From: Nocardiopsis sp. TSRI0078
Lineage (GTDB): Bacteria; Actinomycetota; Actinomycetes; Streptosporangiales; Streptosporangiaceae
Direction: 5' to 3'
Assembly (NCBI RefSeq): GCF_001905145.1
Contig: NZ_LWLB01000033.1
Span: forward strand, 248,001 to 312,000
DNA: 64,000 nucleotides
A program made the position numbers and the translations under genes. Positions 30,139 to 39,028 of the stretch are shown one piece after another (the first letter of the stretch is position 1; each line of letters opens with the position of its first letter). The notes under the pieces were generated by a model. The model made no database searches, had not been told where the DNA came from, and was given only the letters and a program-made list of their open reading frames with translations.

Positions 30139-31224
30139 CTATCCCAGGACCCAGCTGCGCCCCTCGGCGGCCAGTTTCTCCACCAGGGTGGCGCTGTCGT
30201 GCTCCTTGGCGAACAGGTGCTCGGGGCGGGTGATCGGCACGATCCACAGCCACCGCACGGGATCGCCGTGGAAGGAGAGGCCGGAGGTGTCCGGAGGCCG
30301 GTGGTCGGGGCGGGTGACCAGGGGAGAGGGGTCCTCCAGCAGCAGGACCGCGCCCGCGTCGCCGCGCATGGCCCGGTCCTCGGGGTTGTCCAGCCACTTG
30401 ACGGTGTGCCCGGTGCCGAACCAGGTCACCGCCCGCCAGGGGAAGGCGCCGATCCACCGGAAGACGCGGGCGGCGTGGTGCGCGGGCATGGTCGTGGCCA
30501 GGGCCAGCTCCACCCGGGCGTACCGCGAGGTGTCGGCCATGTAGCGGTCCAGGGTCGGCATCCGCTGGCCGCACATGCCGACGGTGGACAGCACCGTGAA
30601 CGGGCGCTCCGCGGTGGGCGGGCGCTCCGAGAGGCGCAGCAGCGGCGGGTGGCCGTCGGACACGTCCCAGTAGTGGCCGGGCTCTCCCACGTGCCGGTTC
30701 AGGTGGCTGAGCACGGTGCGCTGCACGCTGCGCCAGGCGCCCGAGGCGCGCCGCCAGTCCCAGTAGGCCTCGGCGTGGACCACGCGAGGCCACAGCTGGT
30801 CGCGGACCGGGTCCAGCTCCCAGGCGTAGGCGCTGCGGCCGATCGCCTCACGTGCGTACCCGAGCAGGCCGCTGTCGGCCTCGGCCCAGCCGGGGATGAC
30901 GGCGAGCAGCCCCTCCCCGTCCACGAGGGCGACCCCGTCGCCCTCCTCGAACCACACGGCGCGCAGGCGGTCGGGGTCGAGCCGGGGCAGGCCCTGGGGG
31001 TGCTTGGTGTAGGCCTCGGGCATGAGCGGGGCCCGGCCCTCGTACAGCCCGCCGGACTCGCTGGTGCGGGGGGCGATCTCGTGGTTGGCCAGCCACACCG
31101 GGACGCGGATGCGGCCGCGCGCGTCCAGCAGGTAGGCGGCCGTGGTGTGGGAGTCGCACTCGACGACGACCCTGCGGCTCTGGTACGGGCTGATCTCGTC
31201 GAGAAGGACGTCGATCCCTGTCAC
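30139..31224 (-). CDS. Suppressor-of-fused (SUFU) domain protein
   Basis: A 361-residue soluble protein. The C-terminal half (about 190-360) reads as a bacterial SUFU domain: FTVLSTVGMCGQRMP, YARVELALATTMP, WIGAFPWRAVTWFGTGHTV, AVLLLEDPSPL and the closing VRWLWIVPITRPEHLFAKEHDSATLVEKL. The N-terminal half contains ECDSHTTAAYLLDARGRIRVPVWLANHE and is unassigned. Bacterial SUFU proteins are uncharacterised and sometimes act as immunity proteins; no toxin is next to it. The second GTG (31224) follows GGGAGG closely, the first (31236) precedes it. It is convergent with the BlaI-type gene and divergent from rlmN. Confidence 0.7.
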   Translation of the reverse strand: MTGIDVLLDEISPYQSRRVVVECDSHTTAAYLLDARGRIRVPVWLANHEIAPRTSESGGLYEGRAPLMPEAYTKHPQGLPRLDPDRLRAVWFEEGDGVALVDGEGLLAVIPGWAEADSGLLGYAREAIGRSAYAWELDPVRDQLWPRVVHAEAYWDWRRASGAWRSVQRTVLSHLNRHVGEPGHYWDVSDGHPPLLRLSERPPTAERPFTVLSTVGMCGQRMPTLDRYMADTSRYARVELALATTMPAHHAARVFRWIGAFPWRAVTWFGTGHTVKWLDNPEDRAMRGDAGAVLLLEDPSPLVTRPDHRPPDTSGLSFHGDPVRWLWIVPITRPEHLFAKEHDSATLVEKLAAEGRSWVLG

Positions 31225-31421
31225 CGGCCCTCCCACACGCCGATCCCGGTCGTCGCGATCCGGCGGACCCGTCCGGTCCGTCCACGCAGTGCGTAGAATC
31301 GACGGTAGTGCCCTGACAGGCGGAGCTGCAGCGCGGCGGCGTATAGGTCGTATAACGACCCGGGTCGCCGCGGTCCCGCGCCGGGCGCAAGACCACCGAC
31401 TCCACTTCCTACGGACTGTCT

Positions 31422-32519
31422 ATGCCCGCCGAGCTCACCTTCGTCGCGCCCCGCCGCGCCAAACCGCCCCGGCACCTGGCCGACCTCAGCCCCGAGGAGC
31501 GGGCCGAGGTCGTCAGCGAGCTGGGGGAGAAGCCCTTCCGAGCCAAACAGCTCGCCCAGCACTACTTCGGCGCCCTGGAGTCGGACACCGCGGCGATGAC
31601 CGACCTGCCCGCCTCCTCCCGGGAGCGGCTGGGCGAGGCGCTGCTGCCCACCCTGCTCACCCCGGTACGCCACATCACCTGCGACAACGGGATGACCCGC
31701 AAGACCCTGTGGAAGGCCTTCGACGGGGTGCTGTTCGAGTCGGTGCTCATGCGCTACCCCGACCGCGTCACCCTGTGCATCTCCTCACAGGCCGGGTGCG
31801 GCATGAACTGCCCGTTCTGCGCCACCGGCCAGGCGGGCCTGACCCGCAACCTGTCCACCGGAGAGATCGTCGAGCAGGTGGTCGCCAGTGCCCGCGACCT
31901 GGCGCGCGGCGAGGTCGCCGGCGGCCCGGGCCGGATCAGCAACATCGTGTTCATGGGCATGGGCGAGCCCATGGCCAACTACAAGCGCGTGCTGCAGACC
32001 GTGCGCCGCATCACCGACCCCGTCCCGAACGGCCTCGGCATCTCCCAGCGCGGCGTGACCGTGTCCACGGTCGGCCTGGTGCCCGCGATCAACAAGCTCA
32101 TCGACGAGAGGATGCAGGTCCGCCTCGCGATCTCCCTGCACGCCCCCGACGACGAGCTGCGCGACGAGCTGGTGCCGATCAACACCCGCTGGAAGGTGGA
32201 GGAGGTCCTGGACGCGGCCTGGCGCTACGCCGGAACCACCGGCCGCAGGGTCTCCATCGAGTACGCGCTGATCAAGGACATCAACGACCAGGCGTGGCGG
32301 GCGGACCTGCTCGGCGAGCTCCTCAAGGGGCACCTGGTGCACGTCAACCTCATCCCGCTCAACCCCACCCCCGGGTCCAAGTGGACGGCCTCGCGCCCGG
32401 AGGACGAGCGCGAGTTCGTCCGCCGGCTGCAGGCGCACGGGGTGTCGGTCACCATCCGCGACACCCGCGGGCAGGAGATCGACGGGGCGTGCGGGCAGCT
32501 CGCGGCGGCCGAGAACTGA
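31422..32519 (+). CDS. rlmN: 23S rRNA/tRNA (adenine-C2) methyltransferase RlmN
   Basis: A 365-residue radical SAM enzyme that methylates A2503 of 23S rRNA and A37 of some tRNAs. The cluster motif CX3CX2C is Cys126, Cys130 and Cys133 ([16 protein letters not shown]). [30 protein letters not shown] and [12 protein letters not shown] are the family blocks. The methyl-carrying cysteine is Cys357 in DGACGQL at the C-terminus. A TAGAAT at about 31295 may be the -10 box. Its stop is 31 bases before the VTT protein gene, so those may be co-transcribed. Confidence 0.96.
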   Translation: MPAELTFVAPRRAKPPRHLADLSPEERAEVVSELGEKPFRAKQLAQHYFGALESDTAAMTDLPASSRERLGEALLPTLLTPVRHITCDNGMTRKTLWKAFDGVLFESVLMRYPDRVTLCISSQAGCGMNCPFCATGQAGLTRNLSTGEIVEQVVASARDLARGEVAGGPGRISNIVFMGMGEPMANYKRVLQTVRRITDPVPNGLGISQRGVTVSTVGLVPAINKLIDERMQVRLAISLHAPDDELRDELVPINTRWKVEEVLDAAWRYAGTTGRRVSIEYALIKDINDQAWRADLLGELLKGHLVHVNLIPLNPTPGSKWTASRPEDEREFVRRLQAHGVSVTIRDTRGQEIDGACGQLAAAEN

Positions 32520-32550
32520 CCGGCGGCCGGACGCGGCCCGGGGGAGCGGC

Positions 32551-33024
32551 GTGACCGAGACCGTGCTGGCCTTCGCGGTCGCCCTCGTCTCCGGGGCCGT
32601 GCCGGTCGTCAACATCGAGGTCTACCTGGTGGGCGCCGTCCTCGCGGTGGACGACGGCGCCCTGGCCGCGATGGCGGTCGCGGCGGGGGCGGGGCAGACG
32701 CTCGGCAAAGTGCCCTACTACTACGCTGGCCGCGGGTCGCTCTCGGTTCCGTGGATCCGGCGCCGGGCGCGGACCCCGGGCAAGTGGGCCGTGCGTGCCG
32801 AGGGCTGGCGGCGCAGGGCCGAGGAGCAGCCGGTGTGGGGCGCGGGCCTGCTGGCGCTGAGCTCCTTCGCGAGCGTTCCGCCGTTCATGGTGGTGTCCGT
32901 ACTGGCCGGGGTGGTGCGGATGAACGTCGGGCTGTTCTGCGCGGTCACCTTCCTCACCCGCACGGCGCGCTTCCTCGTCGTGGTGTTCGCCCCCGCGTGG
33001 GGGCTGTCCTTCCTGCCGGGCTGA
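32551..33024 (+). CDS. SNARE-associated (VTT/DedA-like) membrane protein
   Basis: A 157-residue membrane protein with hydrophobic segments at about 5-20, 25-48, 95-118 and 125-152. The AAGAGQTLGKVPYYYAGRG segment before a basic loop and the later SVPPFMVVSVLAGVVRMN segment are the VTT-domain signature of YqaA-like proteins. Relatives act in lipid flipping or membrane homeostasis. Starts with GTG after GGGGGAGCGGC. It ends convergent with the hydrolase gene. Confidence 0.72.
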   Translation: MTETVLAFAVALVSGAVPVVNIEVYLVGAVLAVDDGALAAMAVAAGAGQTLGKVPYYYAGRGSLSVPWIRRRARTPGKWAVRAEGWRRRAEEQPVWGAGLLALSSFASVPPFMVVSVLAGVVRMNVGLFCAVTFLTRTARFLVVVFAPAWGLSFLPG

Positions 33025-33050
33025 CGGCGGTCCGGCCTGGCGGCACGGGC

Positions 33051-33899
33051 TCACCGGACGCGGTCGGCCAGGCGGGTGAACGCCGCCACCACCTCCGGCC
33101 CGTACACCATCTCCGCGTCGTTGTGCCCGGCGCCCTCCACGACGACCTCCTCGACCAGGTCCGGGCTGGCCCCGGCCACCTCCCTGCTCTGCTCCACGGG
33201 CACGATCGTGTCGGCCTCACCCATCGCGACGGAGGTGGGCACGTCGACCTCCCCGATGGTCTCGGCCACCGGGTAGGTGTCGCGCAGGAGCGCACCCGGC
33301 ACGAACGGGTAGTGCACCCGGGCCATGTCGGCCAGTGAGCTGAACGGCGAGCGCAGGAACAGCCCGGCGGGCGGGCGCTCGGCGGCCAGGCCGACCACGA
33401 CGGCGGCGCCGAGGCTCTCGCCGAAGTAGAGGGTCTCTTCCGGGCCGTGGCCGCGCTCGGCCAGGGCGTCGGCGGCCGCCCGCGCGTCCGATGCCAGGCC
33501 CTCCTCGGAGGGGGCGCCGGGATTGCCGCCGTAGCCCCGGTAGTCGAACAGCAGCACCGAGAAGCCCTGCCCGGACAGCGCGCGGGCCAGCGGCGCCCGC
33601 GTCCGGCGGTTTCCCGCGTTGCCGTTGGCGACCAGGACCGCCGTCCCGCGGTCCCCGTCACGGGCGGGGACGTACCACGCGCCGAGTCCCAGCCCGTCGT
33701 CCGTGTGCAGGCGTACGTCCTCCGCGCCCTCGACCACCTCCCCGGCGGAGGGCGGTTCACCGCCCGTCGGAAGGTAGATGAGTGAGCGCTGCAGGCCCCA
33801 CACGAGTCCTCCCAGCAGTACGAGCACGACGACGGCGGCGGCCGCGGCGACGGCGCGGCGGAGGGGCCGCCGGGGACGCTCCCCGTCCGTCACGGTCAT
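33051..33899 (-). CDS. Membrane-anchored alpha/beta hydrolase (BEM46/ABHD13-like)
   Basis: A 282-residue protein with one N-terminal membrane anchor (about 15-36) and an extracytoplasmic hydrolase. The catalytic triad is visible: Ser162 in FGESLGAA, Asp230 in GEADTIVP and His259 in EGAGHND. NGNAGNRRTRAPLA and FDYRGYGGNPGAPSE supply the oxyanion region. Substrate unknown. Transcribed on its own, convergent with the VTT protein gene. Confidence 0.87.
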   Translation of the reverse strand: MTVTDGERPRRPLRRAVAAAAAVVVLVLLGGLVWGLQRSLIYLPTGGEPPSAGEVVEGAEDVRLHTDDGLGLGAWYVPARDGDRGTAVLVANGNAGNRRTRAPLARALSGQGFSVLLFDYRGYGGNPGAPSEEGLASDARAAADALAERGHGPEETLYFGESLGAAVVVGLAAERPPAGLFLRSPFSSLADMARVHYPFVPGALLRDTYPVAETIGEVDVPTSVAMGEADTIVPVEQSREVAGASPDLVEEVVVEGAGHNDAEMVYGPEVVAAFTRLADRVR

Positions 33900-33978
33900 G
33901 ACGCGGCCCCCTCCCGAAAGCGGTCCGCCGTGTGGATACCCGCCTCTCCCGGCCGTTCACCCGACTTTCCCGGGGCGG

Positions 33979-34022
33979 TCCGGTCAGGCGTCCGGCGGCT
34001 CCGGCGGCGGGGCCTGACCGGA
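33979..34022 (-). terminator. Terminator of the ABC exporter operon
   Basis: TCCGGTCAGGC (33979-33989) pairs perfectly with GCCTGACCGGA (34012-34022). The loop of 22 bases contains repeated TCCGGCGG. It lies 78 bases beyond the permease stop on the minus strand. Confidence 0.5.
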
Positions 34023-34099
34023 GGGATCCGTCACACACGAACGGACGCGCCGCCGGTCCCGGAGGGGCCGACGGCGCGCCCGTACGGGGCCGTGCCCGG

Positions 34100-35698
34100 T
34101 CAGACGGTGGCCAGGTCCCGGCGGCGGAAGCCCGCCAGGGCGACCGCGCCGACCACGAGCACGGCCCCCAGCGCGACGGTCACCGAAGCGGCGTCGAACT
34201 CCTCGTTCGGCAGCTTGGGCAGCAGTTCGAACGCGCTCATGTTCAGCAGCCACTCGTCCAGGCCGAGCAGGGCGCCGAACATGGAGACCAGGAGGCTGTA
34301 GCCCAGCCACGCCCACACGAGCGGGACCAGGCGCGGCGCCGCTCCCACCAGCAGTGCGGTCAGCGCCGCGAACAGCAGGGCCACCGGCAGCTGGGCCAGC
34401 GCGGCCCCGAGCATCGTCCAGGTCCAGGAGGAGTCCTCCAGGGCCGCGGCCGCGCTCAGTCCCATGCCGAGGCCGCCCATCGCCACGATCAGGGCCGAGG
34501 AGAGCGCGCTGACCAGCAGGGCGCTGCCGAACCAGCGGACCCTGCCGACGGCCGTGGACAGGGTGAGCTCGGCGCGTCCGGAGGTCTCCTCGGTCCGCGT
34601 CCGCAGCACCGAGATGGCGGCGTAGGCCGACGCGGCCATCAGTACGTAGCCGCCCATGACCCCCAGGAAGCCCTTCGTGGCGTCCTCGGCGGAGCCGCCC
34701 ACGATGGCCACCAGGTCGGGGTTCTGCTCCAGCATCGCCTCCACCTCGGTGGCCAGCGAGCCGAACGAGAGGGCGAAGAGGAAGGTGGCGGCCGTCCAGG
34801 CCAGGACGGCCCCGCGCTGCTGGTGCAGGTGCAGGGCGAACGCGCTGTTGAGCAGCCCGCCCGCGCCGGCCGGGCCGGGCCGGGAGGCGACCAGGCCCGC
34901 GCCGAGGTCGCGCCGCCTCGCCAGGGCGTAGGTCAGCGCGAAGAGCACCGCGATGAAGGCCGCGTACAGCGCCAGCGGCCACCAGCGCAGGTCGTCGAAC
35001 ACGCGGGTCTGCTGGGCCCAGGCGAACGGCGACAGCCAGGACAGGGCGTTGCCGCCGTCCTCGGCCATGTCGCCCACGACCCGGGACATGAACAGCACGC
35101 CGATGACCAGGAAGGCCAGTCCCGCGGCGCTGCGACCGTGCTCCACGATCTGGGCGCACACGGCGGCGATGGCGCCGAAGGAGATGCCCGCCAGGGCCAG
35201 GCCCAGGCCGTAGGCGACCGAGTCGGCGGTCTCCAGGCCGTTGCCGACCAGGGTCAGGGTGGTCAGGCCGCCGATGAGCAGGTTGACGAGCGAGACGGTG
35301 ACCAGGGCGGCCGTCATCTGGGCGCTCGCCCCGAGCACGTTGGCGCGCAGCAGTTCGGCGCGGACGCTCTCCTCCTCGGCGCGGGTGTGCCGGACCACGT
35401 GCAGGATGCTCATGACCGCCAGGGCGATGAGCATGCTCATGGTCAGCTCGTTGACGACCATCGGACCGAGCTGGTAGTCGTCCAGCCCGTATCCGGGGCC
35501 GCCGAAGACGACTCCGGTCGGGGTGTCCATGATCGCGGCCCGGGCCTGGCGCTGGGCGTCGGTGGAGAACATGTCGTTGAGCGCCGGGATGGTCCCGACG
35601 ACGGTGCCGACCAGGGCGAGGGTCCAGACCGTCAGCCGGACGCGGTCGCGGCGCAGGACGAACCGGACGAGGGTGCCGGTGCCGGTGAGCGCGCTCAT
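34100..35698 (-). CDS. ABC exporter permease (about 12 membrane helices)
   Basis: A 532-residue polytopic protein made of two related six-helix halves, each beginning with a polar loop region followed by helices ([15 protein letters not shown] in the first, [21 protein letters not shown] in the second). This is the layout of actinobacterial two-domain permeases partnered with a single DrrA-like ATPase, often annotated as multidrug or antibiotic exporters. The start overlaps the ATPase stop. Probable export of a drug-like compound; the substrate is unknown. Confidence 0.85.
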   Translation of the reverse strand: MSALTGTGTLVRFVLRRDRVRLTVWTLALVGTVVGTIPALNDMFSTDAQRQARAAIMDTPTGVVFGGPGYGLDDYQLGPMVVNELTMSMLIALAVMSILHVVRHTRAEEESVRAELLRANVLGASAQMTAALVTVSLVNLLIGGLTTLTLVGNGLETADSVAYGLGLALAGISFGAIAAVCAQIVEHGRSAAGLAFLVIGVLFMSRVVGDMAEDGGNALSWLSPFAWAQQTRVFDDLRWWPLALYAAFIAVLFALTYALARRRDLGAGLVASRPGPAGAGGLLNSAFALHLHQQRGAVLAWTAATFLFALSFGSLATEVEAMLEQNPDLVAIVGGSAEDATKGFLGVMGGYVLMAASAYAAISVLRTRTEETSGRAELTLSTAVGRVRWFGSALLVSALSSALIVAMGGLGMGLSAAAALEDSSWTWTMLGAALAQLPVALLFAALTALLVGAAPRLVPLVWAWLGYSLLVSMFGALLGLDEWLLNMSAFELLPKLPNEEFDAASVTVALGAVLVVGAVALAGFRRRDLATV

Positions 35699-36618
35699 GC
35701 CGCCGCGCTCCCGTCGCCGCCCCGAGCGGCCGGCTCGTCGCCGTAGTGGCGCATGAACAGCTCCTCCAGGGAGGGCGGGTTGCTCACCAGGGAGCGGATC
35801 CCGAGGCCGGTGAGCGCGCGCATGACGGTGTCCATGCGGGTGTTGTCGACGTCGAGGGTGACGGTCTCACCGTCGATCCGCAGGTTGTGCACCCCGTCAG
35901 CGCCCTCCAGGGCCCGTGCGTCCCCGGCGACCGTGGCGCGCACGGAGGAGCGGGTCAGGTGGCGCAGGTCGTCCAGGGTCCCGGACTCGACCGACCGCCC
36001 CTTGCGGATGATGGTGACGGTGTCGCACAGCTTCTCGACCTCGGACAGGATGTGGCTGGAGAGCAGCACGGTGCGGCCCTGGGCCTTGGCCTCCAGGACG
36101 CACTCGGTGAAGACGGCCTCCATGAGCGGGTCCAGGCCGGAGGTGGGCTCGTCCAGGATGAGCAGCTCGGCGTCGGAGGCCAGGGCGGCCACCAGGGCGA
36201 CCTTTTGCCGGTTGCCCTTGGAGTAGGTGCGTGCCTTCTTGGTCGGGTCCAGCTCGAAGCGGGAGAGCAGCTCCCTCCTGCGCCCGGAGTCGAGCCCGCC
36301 GCGCAGCCGGCCGAGCAGGTCGATCGCCTGCCCCCCGGTCAGGCCCGGCCACAGGGTGACGTCGCCGGGCACGTAGGCCAGGCGGCGGTGCAGGGTGACG
36401 GCGTCCCTCCAGGGGTCGCCGCCGAGCAGGCCGACCGATCCGGCGTCGGCCCTGAGCAGGCCGAGCAGGACGCGGATGGTGGTGGACTTCCCGGAGCCGT
36501 TGGGCCCGAGGAAGCCCGCGACCTGGCCCGTGCGGACGGTCAGGTCCAGCTTGTCCAGGGCCTGGAAACGGCCGAAGTACTTGTCGACGCCGCGGACTTC
36601 GATGGCGGTGGATGGCAT
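35695..36618 (-). CDS. ABC exporter ATP-binding protein (DrrA-like)
   Basis: A 307-residue ATPase. Walker [10 protein letters not shown] (38-46), signature [16 protein letters not shown] (variant of LSGGQ), Walker [14 protein letters not shown] and H-loop [13 protein letters not shown] are all present; a C-terminal regulatory domain (about 215-295) follows as in DrrA-type exporters. The signature deviates from SGGQ to SKGNRQ, which is common in this exporter subfamily. Encoded between a TetR regulator and its permease, so drug or metabolite export under TetR control is the natural reading. Confidence 0.9.
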   Translation of the reverse strand: MPSTAIEVRGVDKYFGRFQALDKLDLTVRTGQVAGFLGPNGSGKSTTIRVLLGLLRADAGSVGLLGGDPWRDAVTLHRRLAYVPGDVTLWPGLTGGQAIDLLGRLRGGLDSGRRRELLSRFELDPTKKARTYSKGNRQKVALVAALASDAELLILDEPTSGLDPLMEAVFTECVLEAKAQGRTVLLSSHILSEVEKLCDTVTIIRKGRSVESGTLDDLRHLTRSSVRATVAGDARALEGADGVHNLRIDGETVTLDVDNTRMDTVMRALTGLGIRSLVSNPPSLEELFMRHYGDEPAARGGDGSAAA

Positions 36619-36648
36619 GGTCGGGGTTCCTCTGTACGTGGTCGGGGG

Positions 36649-37323
36649 TCAGGTCCGGTCAGCGGGGTCCTCCGGCGGATCGCTGACGTACAGGAGATAG
36701 GCGTCGAGCATGGTGCGCTCGGTGAGCAGGCCCTCGGTGTACACCTCCAGGGCCGGGAGCATGTACTCCTCCGCCCACTCGCGGATGACGCGGGCGAAGT
36801 CGACCTGCCGGCCGGGCTGCTGGAGGGTGACGAGCACGAGCATCGCCCCGAAGGAGTTGGCGGCCATCCAGCGGGCCCGCTTGGCCGGATCCCGGCTGGG
36901 ACAGATCGTGCCCTCGGCCTCGCCCGCGGCGAGGTAGCGCTCGACGTCGGCGACCATGCGCTCGTAGAGCGCGGCCGCGAACGGCCCCCCGGCCTGGACC
37001 GCCCGGAAGAGGTAGGCGATGTAGGGGGTGTACTCCTCCATCGTCGCGAACTGGTGGAGGAAGGTCTGGCTGTCGTGGCTGGTGACCGACTCCGTCTTGA
37101 TCTCGTTGACGAGGTTGACGATGTAGTCGTCGCAGGCCCGCCTGAGCTTGTCCTTGGACCCGAAGTGGTGGATCACCAGACCGGGGGAGACCCCGGCCTG
37201 CTCGGCGATCGCCCGCACGGTCACGTCGAACCCGCGCTGCCCGAAGCACTCGATGGCCGCGTCGCGGATACGGGCGCGCGCCGTCAGGTCCGGCTCCCGG
37301 TCCGGAGGCGTGGCTGAACTCAT
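36649..37323 (-). CDS. TetR-family regulator of the ABC exporter
   Basis: A 224-residue TetR protein. The helix-turn-helix is [44 protein letters not shown]; the C-terminal ligand domain is helical, and its [21 protein letters not shown] region belongs to a common actinobacterial subfamily that neighbours DrrAB-type exporters. The ATG at 37323 is preceded by the operator-like TGTTCA repeats, and an open frame beyond it lacks a ribosome binding site. It lies 30 bases before the ATPase gene and is probably the first gene of the operon it represses. Confidence 0.88.
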   Translation of the reverse strand: MSSATPPDREPDLTARARIRDAAIECFGQRGFDVTVRAIAEQAGVSPGLVIHHFGSKDKLRRACDDYIVNLVNEIKTESVTSHDSQTFLHQFATMEEYTPYIAYLFRAVQAGGPFAAALYERMVADVERYLAAGEAEGTICPSRDPAKRARWMAANSFGAMLVLVTLQQPGRQVDFARVIREWAEEYMLPALEVYTEGLLTERTMLDAYLLYVSDPPEDPADRT

Positions 37324-37348
37324 GTTCAATAGATTAAACGCTTGTTCA
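37324..37348. promoter_or_regulatory. Candidate TetR operator with repeated TGTTCA
   Basis: TGTTCA occurs at 37324-37329 and again at 37343-37348, and TTAAACG-C-TTGTTCA (37334-37348) forms an imperfect dyad. The element overlaps the position where the regulator's promoter should lie, immediately upstream of its ATG. Confidence 0.45.
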
Positions 37349-37499
37349 GTCCCCTGGCAAGGGGTGGGGCGCCGGGAGGCGGACACCGGGGAGGCCGTTG
37401 CGCGCCCTGCTCCTCGGGTGCGGACGCGGCTCCGGGAGCCGGCCGTACACTCGGGACACGGCGCACGCCGGAACGCCCACACCGACGAGGAGAGGTCTG

Positions 37500-38309
37500 A
37501 TGGTGCAGGTCGCGGTCGCCCAGTTCGCCCCCGGGCAGGACAAGGCGGAGAACCAGCGCTCGGTGGCGGAACTGACCGCCCGCGCGGCGGCCGGGGGTGC
37601 CGACGTGGTCCTGCTGCCCGAGTACACGATGTTCACCGCCTCGCGCGTGGACCGCCGCTACGTGGCGGCGGCCGAGCCGCTGGACGGGCCCTTCGTCGCC
37701 GCGGCGGCCGACACCGCCCGCCGGGAGGGCGTGCACCTGGTGCTGGGGGTCGGCGAGGCCCAGGGCGAGGACACCCACTTCACGAACACGCTCGTGGCGC
37801 TGTCGCCGGAGGGCGAGCGGGTCGCGCACTACCGCAAGATCCACCTGTACGACGCGTTCGGGGCCAGGGAGTCGGACGTGCTGCGGCCCGGTCCGATCGC
37901 CGAGCCGGAGACCTTCACCGTGGACGGCGTGGTGTTCGGCCTGCAGACCTGCTACGACCTGCGCTTCCCGGAGGTGACGCGGCGCATCGCCGAAGCCGGC
38001 GCGCACGCGGTGCTGCTGGCCGCGCAGTGGGTCCCGGGGCCGCTGAAGGAGGAGCACTGGCGGACGCTGCTGCGGGCGCGCGCCATCGAGAACACCGTGT
38101 ACGTGGCGGCCTCCGGGCAGGCCGCGCCCACGGGCGCGGGCAACAGCATGGTGGTCGACCCCATGGGGACGCCGCTCGCGGCGCTGGGGGAGCAGGCCTT
38201 CGCCGTCACCTCGGCCGGGGTTTCGGCCGCTCGGGTGGACGAGGTGCGCAACATTAATCCGGCGCTGGCGCTGCGCCGTTTTTCGGTCTCTGAGCGGGCG
38301 GAGAGCTAA
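37500..38309 (+). CDS. Carbon-nitrogen hydrolase (nitrilase superfamily amidase)
   Basis: A 269-residue enzyme with the Glu-Lys-Cys triad of the superfamily: Glu41 in LLPEYTMF, Lys113 in YRKIHLYD and Cys151 in [11 protein letters not shown]. The KIHLYDAFG and CYDLRFPE blocks are those of the Nit1/Nit2-like branch, whose members hydrolyse deaminated glutathione or omega-amides. Deaminated glutathione amidase is therefore possible but the organism may use mycothiol instead. GAGGAGAGG precedes the ATG. Divergent from the TetR gene. Confidence 0.87.
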   Translation: MVQVAVAQFAPGQDKAENQRSVAELTARAAAGGADVVLLPEYTMFTASRVDRRYVAAAEPLDGPFVAAAADTARREGVHLVLGVGEAQGEDTHFTNTLVALSPEGERVAHYRKIHLYDAFGARESDVLRPGPIAEPETFTVDGVVFGLQTCYDLRFPEVTRRIAEAGAHAVLLAAQWVPGPLKEEHWRTLLRARAIENTVYVAASGQAAPTGAGNSMVVDPMGTPLAALGEQAFAVTSAGVSAARVDEVRNINPALALRRFSVSERAES

Positions 38310-38532
38310 GGACCGACGCGCTTCTGCTTGGTAGATACTCGGGCAAAACGGATGAAAATCTTCCTAGTGGGCAGGGCCTTCCCAGGCTTCGTCACATACG
38401 GTTATGATTCACCTGCATGATGTGATGTAAATCGGTCCGGAACCTTCCAGGCGCTCAAAGCTTCTGATTCAATAAAGAGCCGGTAACTATCGGCCCGCCA
38501 GACTGTCCTAAACCACGGGGGGAGCAAGGACA

Positions 38533-38790
38533 TTGCGCGGAACGAGCATGATGTGCGAACCAGACACGCGGCCCGCAATCGACGCCTACGTCTACGACCC
38601 GAGCCTGCTCAGCTGGGCGCAGTGCATGGGGGATGCCTGCGTCGTCTGCCACGCCAAGTGGCCCAGGCCCCGCCGGCTCCTCGGTGAGCTGCCGGACGGG
38701 AGCCACGTGTTCGGTTGTGAGGAGTGCGCGGGCATCATCGGCGCGGAGCCGCGGCTCTCCGCCGGTGAGCGGCTGTTCGCGGCCCGCTAG
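38533..38790 (+). CDS. Small zinc-ribbon-like protein of unknown function
   Basis: Up to 85 residues. The core is CVVCHAKWPRPRRLLGELPD, then GSHVFGCEECAGII; the two CxxC pairs probably bind zinc. Similar small CxxC proteins are common in streptomycetes and have no known role. The start is uncertain: a TTG at 38533 has GGGGAG ten bases upstream, and ATGs at 38548 and 38551 are alternatives with weaker sites. A 220-base AT-richer stretch without visible genes separates it from the amidase gene. Confidence 0.6.
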   Translation: MRGTSMMCEPDTRPAIDAYVYDPSLLSWAQCMGDACVVCHAKWPRPRRLLGELPDGSHVFGCEECAGIIGAEPRLSAGERLFAAR

Positions 38791-38803
38791 GAGGAGTACG
38801 GTC

Positions 38804-38841
38804 GCGCTCCGGGTCCAGGGGGAGAGGCGGACCCGGAGCGC
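38804..38841 (+). terminator. Hairpin after the zinc-ribbon protein gene
   Basis: GCGCTCCGGGTCC (38804-38816) pairs perfectly with GGACCCGGAGCGC (38829-38841) around 12 purine-rich bases, 14 bases after the stop codon. Confidence 0.65.
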
Positions 38842-39028
38842 TTCCGTTGACGCGCCCGCTTCCATCGGGGAGGAGGGGAAATGAGCGCGTCCTTCCCAGG
38901 ATGGTTCGTGTGTCGTCGGCAGCGCCGACCACGCCCCGTGAGGGGCGCCTGACGACAACGATACTCCCTGTCGTCCGTGGCCGACCGACAGTGAGGCAGA
39001 TCCATCCGCTATTTCCGTGAAATCCCGT

